Shown: positions 16,326 to 25,535, counted from the stretch's first letter. The stretch: DNA of 64,000 nt from Streptomyces sp. SID12488 (GCF_010548275.1 NZ_JAAGLT010000011.1:1-64000); one strand, 5' to 3'. Made by a program: numbers and translations. The notes: generated by a model from the letters alone, not told the origin.

Positions 16326-16862
16326 TCAGTTTGCGGGGCCGAGGAAGACGGTAATGGGGGGCGACGAGGCGGGAGTGGCTTGACCGGGCGATTCAGCCAA
16401 GAGAACGACCCGATCGGCTTCCACATCGAACCCGAGCACCGGAGGCACGCAGTCGCCCTCCGGATGCATCAGCACCGGCTTGGCCAGCCGTCGCCCGATC
16501 GCCCGCAGGAAGCCGCAGAACACATCGAGTCGCTCCTGGCCCTGCAGCTCCCGCAGATCAACGTCGAAGTCGATCTCCTCCGCCGCATGGAAGCGGAAGA
16601 TCGCCAGCACATCGGCTGTCAGCCAAACTCGCAGGTCCGGGCACTCGGCATCAGCCGGGCGGGACAACACTGCTTCTGCCCGGGGCATCGGCATCACGAC
16701 CTCGCCCTCGGAGTACTGGCACCGCCAGCCGCTCGCGCTGATCAGGTCGAGGACCGTCTGCCAGTCCTCCACCGAGGCGTCAGGGACACGCACGTCCGGC
16801 AGCGACCCCATTTCATCAGGGTCGAAGAAGTACTCGACGTCATCCCACAACAGATCAGACAC
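16326..16862 (-). CDS. Hypothetical protein in the tRNA-Arg island
   Basis: 178 aa from GTG 16862. The frame is open to 17111, but the extra part is not protein-like. The protein is acidic with no membrane segment: VSDLLWDDVEYFFDPDE at the start, a DASVEDWQTVLDLISASGW segment that resembles a small alpha/beta fold, and a hydrophobic end. I do not recognise a family with certainty. It shares the island with a Uma2-type gene in the opposite direction. The start is uncertain because no strong ribosome-binding site is seen. Confidence 0.5.
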   Translation of the reverse strand: MSDLLWDDVEYFFDPDEMGSLPDVRVPDASVEDWQTVLDLISASGWRCQYSEGEVVMPMPRAEAVLSRPADAECPDLRVWLTADVLAIFRFHAAEEIDFDVDLRELQGQERLDVFCGFLRAIGRRLAKPVLMHPEGDCVPPVLGFDVEADRVVLLAESPGQATPASSPPITVFLGPAN

Positions 16863-17188
16863 CCCGCCATGCTGCCCGGCACCGATCCTCAACGCAGCCC
16901 GATTTCCTTGACGAAACCCATAGGGGCACCCCCCCAACGCGATCTTGGCTTCTCCTCGCCGGCCGTACCGCGGCGGCTGCCGCACGGGGTCAGTGGTGCC
17001 GTCGGCCTGTTCCGGTCCCCTGGTGACGAGGCCACCGCGCCGGTTCCTCACTCTGGCCGTGGGCGCACTGGTCGGACGGCAGCCGACGGGGAGGACGTGT
17101 GAGCGGGACACGCGTGCCGGACGGACGGCAGACAGTACGCTGAATCCAGCGGGATCGGGCCCGCACCACAGTGTCCGGGAGGTGCTTC

Positions 17189-17755
17189 ATGACGGCCGAA
17201 ATGGTTGCCCCGGCGTGGATGCATGAGCAGATCACGGCGGAGGAGTACGAGTCCTGGTCCGAGGAACAGTGCGCCGGCATCGAGATCGTGGACGGGATGG
17301 CCGTCGTGAGTCCGACTGCGTCCAAGCGGCACAACCGGCTGGCCCGGATTCTGGCGAACGCCCTGGATGCCGCGGCGGGCCCGGAGTGGAACGCCGACAC
17401 GGACTTCGACGTCCGGCTTCAGGACGTCCCGCTCACCAATCGCCGCCCGGACGTCGTCGTGTACCACGCAGACACGATCGACATCGCCCCCACTCGCCCT
17501 GAGCACGTGCTGCTGGTCTCGGAGGTGGTGTCGCCAGGCTCGGAGACCACCGACCGGATCGTGAAGGTCGACCAGTACGCCAAGGCGGGCATCGGCTTCT
17601 ACTGGCGGATCGAGCAGGCCGTGACAGGCGTTCCTCTCGTGTACACCTACGTTCTCGACCCCGCGACGAAGACCTACCGGGACGGAGACGTGTTCACCGG
17701 CGTCCTCAAGGTAGTGGCCCCGTTCCCGGTGGAGATCGACCTCGGGCAGGTCTGA
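17189..17755 (+). CDS. Uma2-family (DUF820) PD-(D/E)XK nuclease-like protein
   Basis: 188 aa. The Uma2 pattern is visible: EIVDGMAVVSPTASKRHNRL near residues 29-48, RRPDVVVYHADT with the conserved Asp, then EVVSPGSETTDRIVKVDQYA and YAKAGIGFYWRIE. The fold is a restriction-endonuclease-like PD-(D/E)XK domain with D in RPDVVV and E in SEVVSP as candidate metal ligands. The function of Uma2 proteins is not settled; they are very common in actinomycete accessory DNA. GGGAGGTG lies 5 nt before ATG 17189. It is the most recognisable cargo of the island. Confidence 0.85.
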   Translation: MTAEMVAPAWMHEQITAEEYESWSEEQCAGIEIVDGMAVVSPTASKRHNRLARILANALDAAAGPEWNADTDFDVRLQDVPLTNRRPDVVVYHADTIDIAPTRPEHVLLVSEVVSPGSETTDRIVKVDQYAKAGIGFYWRIEQAVTGVPLVYTYVLDPATKTYRDGDVFTGVLKVVAPFPVEIDLGQV

Positions 17756-17930
17756 CCAGCGCTGCTCGGCAGCCAACAGCGCGTGAGCGATGCCTGAGCG
17801 GACGGTCCGACACAGGGCAGCATGAGCCGGATCAAGTGGCTCGCCGTGCCGTTCCGACCAGAGGAAACAGGTCGCTACCGTACGGCAGCACCAATCACCC
17901 CCCGACAAGGATTCGTTCCCCCCTCCTGAG

Positions 17931-17967
17931 GCCGGTGTCGCAGGTTCGAATCCTGCCGAGGGCACAA
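17931..17967 (+). repeat. Right attachment site (attR), partial tRNA-Arg copy
   Basis: An exact copy of 15802-15838. The bases before it (CTCCTGAG against CTCCTAAA) keep some similarity, but the 5' half of the tRNA is missing, so this is not a second tRNA gene. A hairpin-like GGCCCAGG/CCTGGGTC pair just after it may be the original tRNA terminator. Confidence 0.8.
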
Positions 17968-18172
17968 GCTGGACAAGGCCATAGGCCCAGGTCACGGGGA
18001 GGGTTCCCGCGCCTGGGTCTTCGTCGTGCGCACTCTGGCCACACCTTCGAGCAGTCTGATCCCGAACCCCGCGCGGCCAAGCACCGACCGGGCCGTGTCC
18101 GGCGAGTCTCCGTTTCGTCGTGGGGAACCGTCCGGCGGGAAGGCGCGTCGTCCGTCGGGACGAGGGAGGCGT

Positions 18173-19120
18173 GTGAACGTACGCGAAGATCGGCGAAGCC
18201 GGAGGCGGTGGGAGTACGGGCTCTCCGCGTGTGCCGTCGGTGTCACCGGGCTGCTGGTTCTGCACTCCGCCGTGCCGAACCGGGTCGGGCGGCTCGGGAG
18301 CGCGCTGGAGACGTTTCTGCCGTGGCTGGGCGTGGCCGTGCCGCTCCTCGCGTGTCTCGCCCTGGTCAAGCGGTCGGCGGCAGGGCTGATCGCGTGTCTG
18401 CTGCCCATCCTCGCCTGGCTCTGGCTGTTCGGCGGGCTCTGGTTCTCCTCGTCCTCCGACTCGTACGACCTGACTGTCGTCCAGCACAACATCGCCGACG
18501 ACAACTCCGACCCGTCCGGCACCGCACAGGCGCTGCTCGCCACGGGCGCCGATCTCGTGGCCGTGCAGGAGCTGACACCCGCGGCACGGCCCGTGTACGA
18601 GGACGTCCTGGGCGCGTCCCACCCCCATCGGACGGTCCATGGCACGGTCGGGCTCTGGTCCTCGTACCCCCTCACGGACGTGCGGTCCGTGGACATTCGG
18701 CCCGCGGGTTTCCCGGACAGCTGGCAGCGCGGGCTGCGGGCCACGGTCGCCGCGCCCGAGGGTGCGGTCGCGGTGTACGTGGTCCACCTGCCGTCGATCC
18801 GTCTCGGCGCGAACGGCTTCGCATCGACGGCCCGTGACGAGAGCGCGGCACTGCTCGGGGCACGGATCGCGGACGACCCGTCGGTCCGGCTCCTGGTCGT
18901 GGGTGACCTCAACGGCACCGTGCAGGACCGGGGGCTGGACCCGCTCACCTCACAACTCGGCGCCCCGGACTCAGGGTTCGCGTTCAGCTGGCCGGCTTCC
19001 CTGCCGGTGGCGCGGATCGACCAGGTGCTCGGCAGGGGGGTCGTGGTGACGGAGGTGTCGGCTCTGGACGCGACCGGGAGCGACCACTTGCCGGTGTTCG
19101 GCCGCGTACGTCTTGGCTGA
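18173..19120 (+). CDS. Membrane endonuclease/exonuclease/phosphatase (EEP) family protein, VanJ-like
   Basis: 315 aa. The N-terminus carries about three membrane segments (roughly 16-34, 45-65 and 68-85), so the C-terminal EEP domain is probably outside the membrane. EEP motifs are VVQHNIAD (Asn), VAVQELTP (metal Glu), LLVVGDLNGT and GSDHLPVF (C-terminal Asp-His). This layout is that of Streptomyces VanJ, a lipid-diphosphate phosphatase that confers teicoplanin resistance. Related proteins of unknown role share it, so I give no gene name. GTG 18173 has GGGAGG upstream. It lies just outside the island's right end. Confidence 0.82.
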   Translation: MNVREDRRSRRRWEYGLSACAVGVTGLLVLHSAVPNRVGRLGSALETFLPWLGVAVPLLACLALVKRSAAGLIACLLPILAWLWLFGGLWFSSSSDSYDLTVVQHNIADDNSDPSGTAQALLATGADLVAVQELTPAARPVYEDVLGASHPHRTVHGTVGLWSSYPLTDVRSVDIRPAGFPDSWQRGLRATVAAPEGAVAVYVVHLPSIRLGANGFASTARDESAALLGARIADDPSVRLLVVGDLNGTVQDRGLDPLTSQLGAPDSGFAFSWPASLPVARIDQVLGRGVVVTEVSALDATGSDHLPVFGRVRLG

Positions 19121-19214
19121 CCGTCAGGCATCTGCGATGGACTACGCGGCACCAGCGTTCCGTCCCAGGAGGGGGATGCTCCGGAGGGGTCCTGTCCGGC
19201 GGAAAGGGACAGTC

Positions 19215-19555
19215 GTACGGCTCCTGCGGCGGCGTCAGCCGGATCCTCGCCGTCTGCTGCGGCCCGGGGGTCGAGGTCGTGGCGCGCGGGCCGGGGGCGA
19301 GCGGATTGATCTCTGAAAGTGGGCCTGGGGTGCCTGGGTCGAGAGTCCCCGGCAAGCTCCGTAGGCGCGGCGGCGCGCAGGTCGTACGCCCCCTGGGCGG
19401 CGTCGGCCCGATCCTCGCCAACGGCTGCGGCCCCGGCGTCGAGGTCGCGGCGCGCGGGCCGGGGGCGAGCGGATTGACCTCTGTCCCCTGGGCCTGGTGC
19501 GCCTGGGACCAGAGCCCCGGGCAGGCTCCGCAGACGCGTCGCCGCGCGTGCCGAA
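19215..19555. repeat. Two imperfect tandem copies of a 167-bp repeat (non-coding stretch 19121-19648)
   Basis: Copy 1 spans about 19215-19383 and copy 2 about 19384-19555. The best-conserved core is GCGCGGGCCGGGGGCGAGCG followed by GATTGA and CTCTG. GGATTGA starts at 19304 and again at 19471, giving the 167-bp period. No gene is supported in 19121-19648. The unit resembles Streptomyces intergenic repeats whose antisense reads INPLAPGPR. Confidence 0.7.
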
Positions 19556-19648
19556 CTACTGATACCTGATCGGCGCCGAAGGGGCCCCGAGCAGGGGGGC
19601 CGCCACGGATATCCGCTCCCGGGACACGGGGGCCGGAGCGTGTCGCGG

Positions 19649-20068
19649 CTATCCCGCCGCCAGTGGTGCCGAGTGGAGTTGGCGTACGAGTTGTGGGGTG
19701 AGGAGTTCGCCGGCGCGGTCGGCGAGGACGGACATCTCGTAGCCGACCAGGCCTACGTCGCAGCCCTCGGCGGCGAGGACGCCGAGGCAGCTGCCGTCGC
19801 GGATGCGGCCGACCATGAGGAAGCCGCCCAGCATTTCGATCATGACGAGCTTCATGCCGCGGAAGCCGTGTGTCGTCGCCGCGTTCTGGGCGAGGCTGGT
19901 GATGCCGGAGACGACGGCGGCGAGATGGTCGGCGCGGTCGCGGCCGAGGTTGTCCGAGGCCGCCATGAGCAGGCCGTCCGAGGAGACGGCGACCGCGTCG
20001 GTGACGCCGTCGGCGGTGCGCACGAACTCCGAGATGAGCCAGCCGAAACTCTGGACGGCAGTGGTCAC
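19649..20068 (-). CDS. cvnB: Roadblock/LC7 domain protein (conservon CvnB)
   Basis: 139 aa, one roadblock/LC7 domain. FGWLISEFVRTADGVTDAVA and VSSDGLLMAASDNLGRDRAD are the family start, and GFLMVGRIRDGSCLGVLAAE the central strand. In Streptomyces conservons CvnB works with the CvnA kinase, CvnC (DUF742) and the CvnD GTPase in a membrane-associated G-protein-like system. It overlaps the 3' end of cvnA by 4 bp (20065-20068), so they are co-translated. No CvnC or CvnD follows; instead there is the repeat-rich non-coding stretch. Confidence 0.9.
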   Translation of the reverse strand: MTTAVQSFGWLISEFVRTADGVTDAVAVSSDGLLMAASDNLGRDRADHLAAVVSGITSLAQNAATTHGFRGMKLVMIEMLGGFLMVGRIRDGSCLGVLAAEGCDVGLVGYEMSVLADRAGELLTPQLVRQLHSAPLAAG

Positions 20069-22290
20069 GATGACGCTCCTTGGGTGCTTCGGGCCTCGGC
20101 TCGGGCGACACCTGCTCGGAAGCCGTTGAGCAGGGAGGAGACAGCGGGTGGGGTGGTGGGTGCCGTGGTGGGTGGGGGTGTGAGCGGTGCGGCGGGGAAG
20201 GGCTGGGTCGCGGGGGCCAGCAGGCGGTCGGGCAGGACGAGGAGGGCGGACAGGCCGCCGCCCGGGGTGTCGAAGAGGTGGACCTTCGCGCCTTCGCCGA
20301 GGCGGTGGGCGAGCCGGCCGACGACGAGGTGGCCGAGGAAACGGGTGGGCGCGGCGAGGAAGGCGTCCTCGTCCGAGCCGGAGAAGCGCGCGCTCGCGCG
20401 TTCCTTCTCGGCGGCGGACATGCCGACCCCGTGGTCGACGACGGCGAAGCTGTACGTGCCGTCCTCGGTGTCGTACCAGCCGTGCACCTCGACCGGTTCG
20501 TTCGGCGGGGAGAACGTCAGCCCGTTCTCGATGAGTTCGGCGAGGAGGTGGGCGACATCGGCGACGGCGTGCCCGCGTACGCGCACCGGTTCCACGGCCG
20601 CGATCAGGACCCTGCGGTACTGCTCCACCTCGGCGACGGCCGACTGGACGACCTCCAGGCCACCGGCGGGTGCGGCCGTGGGCCGGGGCGGATTTTGTCC
20701 GGCCAGGACCAGCAGACTCTCGGCGTTGCGCCGCATACGGGTGGCGAGGTGGTCGAGTTCGAAGAGCTCGGCGAGGGCGTCCGGGTCGAGTTCCTGCCGT
20801 TCCAGGCGGGTGATGAGGCCGAGCTGACGGCGTACGAGATTCTGGTTGCGGCGACCGAGGTTGGCGAGCGACTCGGTGGTGTTGCGGCGCAGGCCGGCCT
20901 GCTGGGCGGCCAGTTGGAGGGCGGTGTGTTCCACCTGGCGCAGGGACTCCGCGACTTCGGCGATCTCGTCCGTGCCGCCCAGTGCCTGTGCCTGTGCCTC
21001 GGGGAACTCCACCTCGTCCTGCGGGGACTGCTGGATACGTGCGACGGTGGCGGGCAGCCGGTGCCGGGCCACGTCATGGGCGGCCTCGGCGAGTGCCCCG
21101 AGGGGGCGGGTGAGGGAACGCGACGCGAAGGCGGCGAGGGCCGCGACGAGAGCGGCCATCAGCGTTCCCCCGAGGAGGTAGACGGCGAGGGCCAGTTCGG
21201 CGTCGTGGCTGAGTTGGTCGGCCCGGTCGCGTACGTCGTCACCGACCGACTGCTGGACTGCGTAGAGGTCGTCCACGAGTACGGTCATCGCGTCCCACCA
21301 GGTGCCGGCGTCGACGCGCAGCGCGGAGCCGTCGGGGGCGCCCTCCGCCCGGGCCTCGTAGGTGGTGGCGCTCTCGGCGTCCTTGGTGCCGAACGCTTGC
21401 TTCAGGGCGGCGAGTTGGGGCGCGGTGGCGACCTGACCGAAGCGGGCGAGGGCAGCGACGCGGGTGGCGCGCACCTCGGTGAAGGTGAGGTACTCGCGGT
21501 CCTGGAAGGCGCCCTCGGCGAACACGCCGTTGAGGAAGCCTCGTTCGAGGGCGACGGACTCCTTGGCGGCGGCCAGTTCCCTCAACGCGGCAAGCCCATC
21601 GCGCAGTTGGCGGTCGTCGCGTGTCGCGGTGTCCGCCACCGGGTCGACGGCGTTGAGGGCGTCGACGGCGGTCGTGTAGAAGCTGAGGGTGGCGGTGCGG
21701 TCGACAGTTCCCCCGCCGGAACCAGAGGCGGTGTCCCTGTCGGCCGCGGTGCGGATGGCGGTGAGGCGGCGCAGGTGCTTCTGGATGACCTGCTCGACGG
21801 CACGTTCGGGGCGCATGGCCTCCAGCGCCGTGTCGACGCGGCGTCGAGTGGCGGCGAGTGGTGTCCGGTAGCTCTTCTCGCCGCCCAACAGGCCGTTCGT
21901 CAGCCCGCGTTCACGTTGCAGCTGGTGCACCAGCGCCTGGACGCGCAGGCTGAGGCCGACCTCGGCACGGGTCGTCCGGGCGTCGCCGAGCGCCTCGGCC
22001 CGGCCGTACACGGCCAGACCGGCCACCGTCAGCAACAGACAGATGGGGACCGTGATGACGACAGCCACCCGGCCCCTGATGCTGCGCCAGCCGGGCAGCG
22101 GACGGCGGGCCGGAGTCGTCCGGTCACCCTGACGGCGCACTGAACTGCCCTTGCGCGCAACGCCGTTGCCGACAGCGTCGCTGCCGACAGAGTCGTTGCC
22201 GACACCGCTGTTGCCGTCACCCCGCTTGCCGGCTTCGCCGAGTCTGTCGAGTCTGTCGAACAGCGGCCGTAATGGCGTCCACACCCTCAT
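20065..22290 (-). CDS. cvnA: Nitrate/nitrite-sensor-domain histidine kinase-like protein (conservon CvnA)
   Basis: 741 aa. After a low-complexity N-terminus (GNDSVGSDAVGNG), TM1 lies at about 74-95. The extracellular NIT domain (about 105-345) includes VHQLQRERGLTNGLLGG, and TM2 lies near 370-392. A HAMP-like linker, helical dimer region (LGRRNQNLVRRQLGLITRLE) and HATPase domain follow, with N-box ELIENGLTFSPP (about 581-592) and G1 VDHGVGM. As in CvnA proteins, the dimer region lacks an obvious phosphoacceptor His motif. The Pro/Thr-rich tail is probably disordered. It is translationally coupled to cvnB. Confidence 0.9.
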   Translation of the reverse strand: MRVWTPLRPLFDRLDRLGEAGKRGDGNSGVGNDSVGSDAVGNGVARKGSSVRRQGDRTTPARRPLPGWRSIRGRVAVVITVPICLLLTVAGLAVYGRAEALGDARTTRAEVGLSLRVQALVHQLQRERGLTNGLLGGEKSYRTPLAATRRRVDTALEAMRPERAVEQVIQKHLRRLTAIRTAADRDTASGSGGGTVDRTATLSFYTTAVDALNAVDPVADTATRDDRQLRDGLAALRELAAAKESVALERGFLNGVFAEGAFQDREYLTFTEVRATRVAALARFGQVATAPQLAALKQAFGTKDAESATTYEARAEGAPDGSALRVDAGTWWDAMTVLVDDLYAVQQSVGDDVRDRADQLSHDAELALAVYLLGGTLMAALVAALAAFASRSLTRPLGALAEAAHDVARHRLPATVARIQQSPQDEVEFPEAQAQALGGTDEIAEVAESLRQVEHTALQLAAQQAGLRRNTTESLANLGRRNQNLVRRQLGLITRLERQELDPDALAELFELDHLATRMRRNAESLLVLAGQNPPRPTAAPAGGLEVVQSAVAEVEQYRRVLIAAVEPVRVRGHAVADVAHLLAELIENGLTFSPPNEPVEVHGWYDTEDGTYSFAVVDHGVGMSAAEKERASARFSGSDEDAFLAAPTRFLGHLVVGRLAHRLGEGAKVHLFDTPGGGLSALLVLPDRLLAPATQPFPAAPLTPPPTTAPTTPPAVSSLLNGFRAGVARAEARSTQGASS

Positions 22291-22553
22291 GCGACGAAGC
22301 TAGTGCGCCCGCCGCAGCGGCCGGTTTCCGGACTGTTAGAGCCCGTGGGAGCTTGGGTTGCGTCGCCCTCACACCGCAGGCCGGGGGCTGTGACCGATGC
22401 CCCGGTGCTGAGCACGGAGAAATGTGATCTGTGAGGCTCCTGTGAATATTGAACTTTCAGGCTTCCTGTTGTGCTGGGCATCCTGAGAGGTTTGGGGTGC
22501 ACAACTCGACTGCTCCATGTGGTCGTTGGACCTCACCCCCCACGAGGCGCACC

Positions 22554-25517
22554 ATGGCGAAAGCCCCCTTCGCGCGCAGAACACGCGCGACCATATTCAC
22601 CGCGACGGCCGGCCTCTCGCTGGCCGTCGCTCTGCTGCCCGGCGGCGCGAACGCGGCCCAGGGCGATCCGGTGGGCCGCCCCGCGGCCGGCTCCCCGACA
22701 GACACCACCCCGGCGGGATCCCCGGCGGCCGATGGGCTGCCCCTACCCTCGCAGCAGTCGCTGGCGCGACGCGACGCCCGGCTGACGCCGGCCGAACAGC
22801 GGCCCGGAGTACGGCAGTTGCGTAAGCAGCTCGGGACGCAGGGCGTGCTCGAACTCGACCCGACCACCGGTACCGCGCGTCAAGTCGCCAAGCTCGACGG
22901 GTACTTGACGTCGGCCAGTGGCGCCGACCCGGAGGACATCGCCCGGGAGTATCTGCGGGCGCATCCCGATGTGTTCGGGCTCACCGCCGGTCAGGTCCAG
23001 GGCCTGACCCTGCGCAAGCAGTACACCGATGTCGCCGGGATACGTCACCTGTCGTTCGTCCAGTCGGTCGACGGTGTCCCGGTGTTCGGCAACGGTGTCA
23101 AGGCCAACGTCGCCCGCGACGGACGGCTGATCAGCGTGCTCGGCTCACCGGTGCGGAAGCTGCCGTCGCAGCTGCCGCCCGCCAAGGTCACCGGCACGCA
23201 GGCCCGGAAGACCGCCGTACGCGATATCGCGGGCGGCAAGGCCGACGGCACCGCCGGCTCGGACACCGCCAAGCAGGTCGTCTACCCGGCCTCCGGCGGC
23301 ACCGCCCGCCGCGCCTGGCAGACCGTCACCTCGCCGGACGGGCATGGCATGTGGCTGCATGTCGTCGACGCCGCCACCGGCCGGGTCCTGTACCGGCAGA
23401 ACCTCTCCTCCGACCTGGAGGCCACCGACACGACCGCTGCGGCGCCGGGCAGCGGGCAGCCACTGTCCTCCTCGCCGGCCACGCCCCTGCGCACCGGGAA
23501 GGTGCTCGTCTGGGACTACTCCCCGGGCGCCGCGACCGGCGGCAAGCAGCACACCCGGCACCTGGACACGAGGGGCTGGCTCCCGGCGGGCGCCAAGACG
23601 CTCGACGGGCCGATCGCGCACGTGTACAGCGACACGAACGACAACAACGAGACGGACGACGGCGAGGAGATCACCCCGGCCGCCGACGGGACGTTCTCCT
23701 TCCCCTTCAAGCCCTTCACCGGTGACAACTGCGGTCCCGCGCCCTGTTCCTGGGACCAGAAGACGCCGTACTCCTGGCAGGCCAACCGCGAGCAGAACGC
23801 CGCGCAGGTCCTCTACTACCTGGGCAAGTTCCACGACCACCTCCAAGCCGCCCCGATCGGCTTCACCCGGGCCGCGGGCAACTTCGACGGGCGGGACGGC
23901 GACGCCGTACAGGCGCAGACCGACGACGGCGCGGCCATGCAGGACGGACTGCCCGACGACAACCACGTGAACAACGCCAACATGGGGACGCCGCCGGACG
24001 GTCAGGCGCCCACGATGCAGATGTACCTGACCGGCGGCTACTCGGACTCCCCGGACTACAAGGTGCCGTCCGGGAACTTCGGCGACGTCGCACCGGTCGT
24101 GTACCACGAGTTCACCCACGGCCTGTCCAACCGCCTCGTGGTCGACGCAGACGGGGTCTCCACGCTCACCGGCCAGCAGGGCGGGGCCATGGGCGAGGCC
24201 TGGAGCGACTGGTTCGCCGCCGACTTCCTGGCCACCAAGAGGTTCATGAAAGACGACCCGCGCGTCGACGGCGAGGTGTCGATGGACCCGCCGGGCTGGC
24301 GGGGCGACCTGAGTCTGCGCTCCCAGCCGCTGGACTGCCGGGTCGGCTCCACGTCGGCCAAGTGCCCCGGCACGAAGGAGGCGGGCGCCGGCGGGTACAC
24401 GTACGGCGACTACGGGAAGATCTACTCCGGCGGCCCCGAGGTGCACGCCGACGGCGAGATCTGGGGCGAGACGCTCTGGGACCTGCGCACCGAACTCGGC
24501 AGCAAGCTCACCGAGTCACTGCTGACCCGGGCGATGGAGCTGTCCCCCGCGAACCCGACGTTCCTCGACCAGCGCAACGCCATCCTGCAAGCCGACACCG
24601 TGGTCAACGGCGGACGTGCCCACAATGCGCTCTGGCAGGCCTTCGCCCACCGGGGCATGGGCTACTTCGCCGCCGCGCTCACGGCCGACGACATCCGGCC
24701 CGACGAGGACTTCTCGCTGCCGCCCGGCCCGAACACCCCGCTCGTCACGCTCACCGGCAAGGTGACCGACAACGGGACCGGCACCGCGGTGAGCGGCGTC
24801 ACGGTCAGCATCAGCGGCCACTCCTCCGGCTTCCCCGGCGCCGACCTCTCCGCGGTGAGCGCCGCGGACGGCACGTACACGATCCGGAACGTCCCCGAGG
24901 GCACCTACCGGAAGGTGTACGCCAGCGGCAACGGTTACGAACCGGTGATCCGCACGATCACCGTCAACTCCGGTGCCGCCGACTGGGCGTTGCGCCGGAA
25001 CTGGTCGGCTTCCTCCGGCGGCGCCGAGATCACCGAGTTCAGCGGCGTCGACTACAGCGACTTCGGTTGCGGACCCGCCAGTCTGATCGACATGTCGGGC
25101 GCCGTCTGGGGCTCGGAGGCCAACGGCGGCACCAACGGCACCGGAGTCGACCCGGTCCACAGCACCGTACGGCTGCCCGCGGCCGTGGACGTCAGCGACC
25201 TGCGCGTCGACCCGACGGCCGGCTGTGGGGACGACGTGACGGCGTCCCTCGGTGACTACCGGATCGAGACGTCGACGGACGGCACCACCTGGGCCACCGC
25301 CGCGGAGGGCCACTTCGGTCCCGCCGACACCGGCCGGGAGAACGCCGTGCCGCTCAACACGGGCACCGAGCAGAACGTCCGGTACGTCCGCGTGACGATG
25401 CTGGGCAACCAGGCTGCCGACAACGGCGTGGACTGCGCGCAGAACTCCGGCCCGTCGGGCTGCCGTTACCTGGACATGACCGAGCTCCTCGTCCACGGCA
25501 CACCCCACCAGGGCTGA
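22554..25517 (+). CDS. Secreted M36 (fungalysin) metalloprotease with CarboxypepD-like and C-terminal beta domains
   Basis: 987 aa. The signal peptide (FARRTRATIFTATAGLSLAV, ending near ANAAQ) is followed by an FTP propeptide (about 60-230). The catalytic domain carries H518-E-F-T-H522 (VVYHEFTHGLSNRL) and the third ligand E548 (GEAWSDWF). A carboxypeptidase-regulatory-like beta sandwich follows (GVTVSISGHSSGF, about 740-810), then a C-terminal domain resembling F5/8-type carbohydrate-binding modules. It should be a secreted zinc endoprotease, self-processed from its propeptide. ATG 22554 is chosen because it begins the signal peptide; the frame is open from 22449. Confidence 0.9.
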   Translation: MAKAPFARRTRATIFTATAGLSLAVALLPGGANAAQGDPVGRPAAGSPTDTTPAGSPAADGLPLPSQQSLARRDARLTPAEQRPGVRQLRKQLGTQGVLELDPTTGTARQVAKLDGYLTSASGADPEDIAREYLRAHPDVFGLTAGQVQGLTLRKQYTDVAGIRHLSFVQSVDGVPVFGNGVKANVARDGRLISVLGSPVRKLPSQLPPAKVTGTQARKTAVRDIAGGKADGTAGSDTAKQVVYPASGGTARRAWQTVTSPDGHGMWLHVVDAATGRVLYRQNLSSDLEATDTTAAAPGSGQPLSSSPATPLRTGKVLVWDYSPGAATGGKQHTRHLDTRGWLPAGAKTLDGPIAHVYSDTNDNNETDDGEEITPAADGTFSFPFKPFTGDNCGPAPCSWDQKTPYSWQANREQNAAQVLYYLGKFHDHLQAAPIGFTRAAGNFDGRDGDAVQAQTDDGAAMQDGLPDDNHVNNANMGTPPDGQAPTMQMYLTGGYSDSPDYKVPSGNFGDVAPVVYHEFTHGLSNRLVVDADGVSTLTGQQGGAMGEAWSDWFAADFLATKRFMKDDPRVDGEVSMDPPGWRGDLSLRSQPLDCRVGSTSAKCPGTKEAGAGGYTYGDYGKIYSGGPEVHADGEIWGETLWDLRTELGSKLTESLLTRAMELSPANPTFLDQRNAILQADTVVNGGRAHNALWQAFAHRGMGYFAAALTADDIRPDEDFSLPPGPNTPLVTLTGKVTDNGTGTAVSGVTVSISGHSSGFPGADLSAVSAADGTYTIRNVPEGTYRKVYASGNGYEPVIRTITVNSGAADWALRRNWSASSGGAEITEFSGVDYSDFGCGPASLIDMSGAVWGSEANGGTNGTGVDPVHSTVRLPAAVDVSDLRVDPTAGCGDDVTASLGDYRIETSTDGTTWATAAEGHFGPADTGRENAVPLNTGTEQNVRYVRVTMLGNQAADNGVDCAQNSGPSGCRYLDMTELLVHGTPHQG

Positions 25518-25535
25518 CAGACCCGGTAACCAGCA

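Larger units (their letters stand above)
15839..17967. mobile_element. Remnant integrative element between duplicated tRNA-Arg 3' ends
   Basis: About 2.1 kb bounded by the two 37-bp copies of the tRNA-Arg 3' end. It contains a hypothetical protein gene and a Uma2-type gene but no integrase, excisionase or replication gene, so it is a decayed or deleted element or a non-autonomous one. A 25-bp sequence (15918-15942) near the left end recurs near the right end (17781-17805) with two mismatches in the same orientation, and may be an integrase arm-binding site. The stretch 15943-16325 has no supported gene. Confidence 0.7.

Noticed and set aside
17931..17967. Second tRNA-Arg gene
   Set aside because: Only the 3' part of the tRNA is present, with no D-arm or 5' acceptor strand.
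19279..19569. Plus-strand 96-aa ORF in the tandem repeat
   Set aside because: It only translates the 167-bp repeat and lacks a ribosome-binding site.
20080..22143. Plus-strand 687-aa ORF opposite the cvnA-like gene
   Set aside because: Shadow ORF: biased to Gly/Arg/Val with no domain, while the antisense gene has NIT and HATPase motifs.
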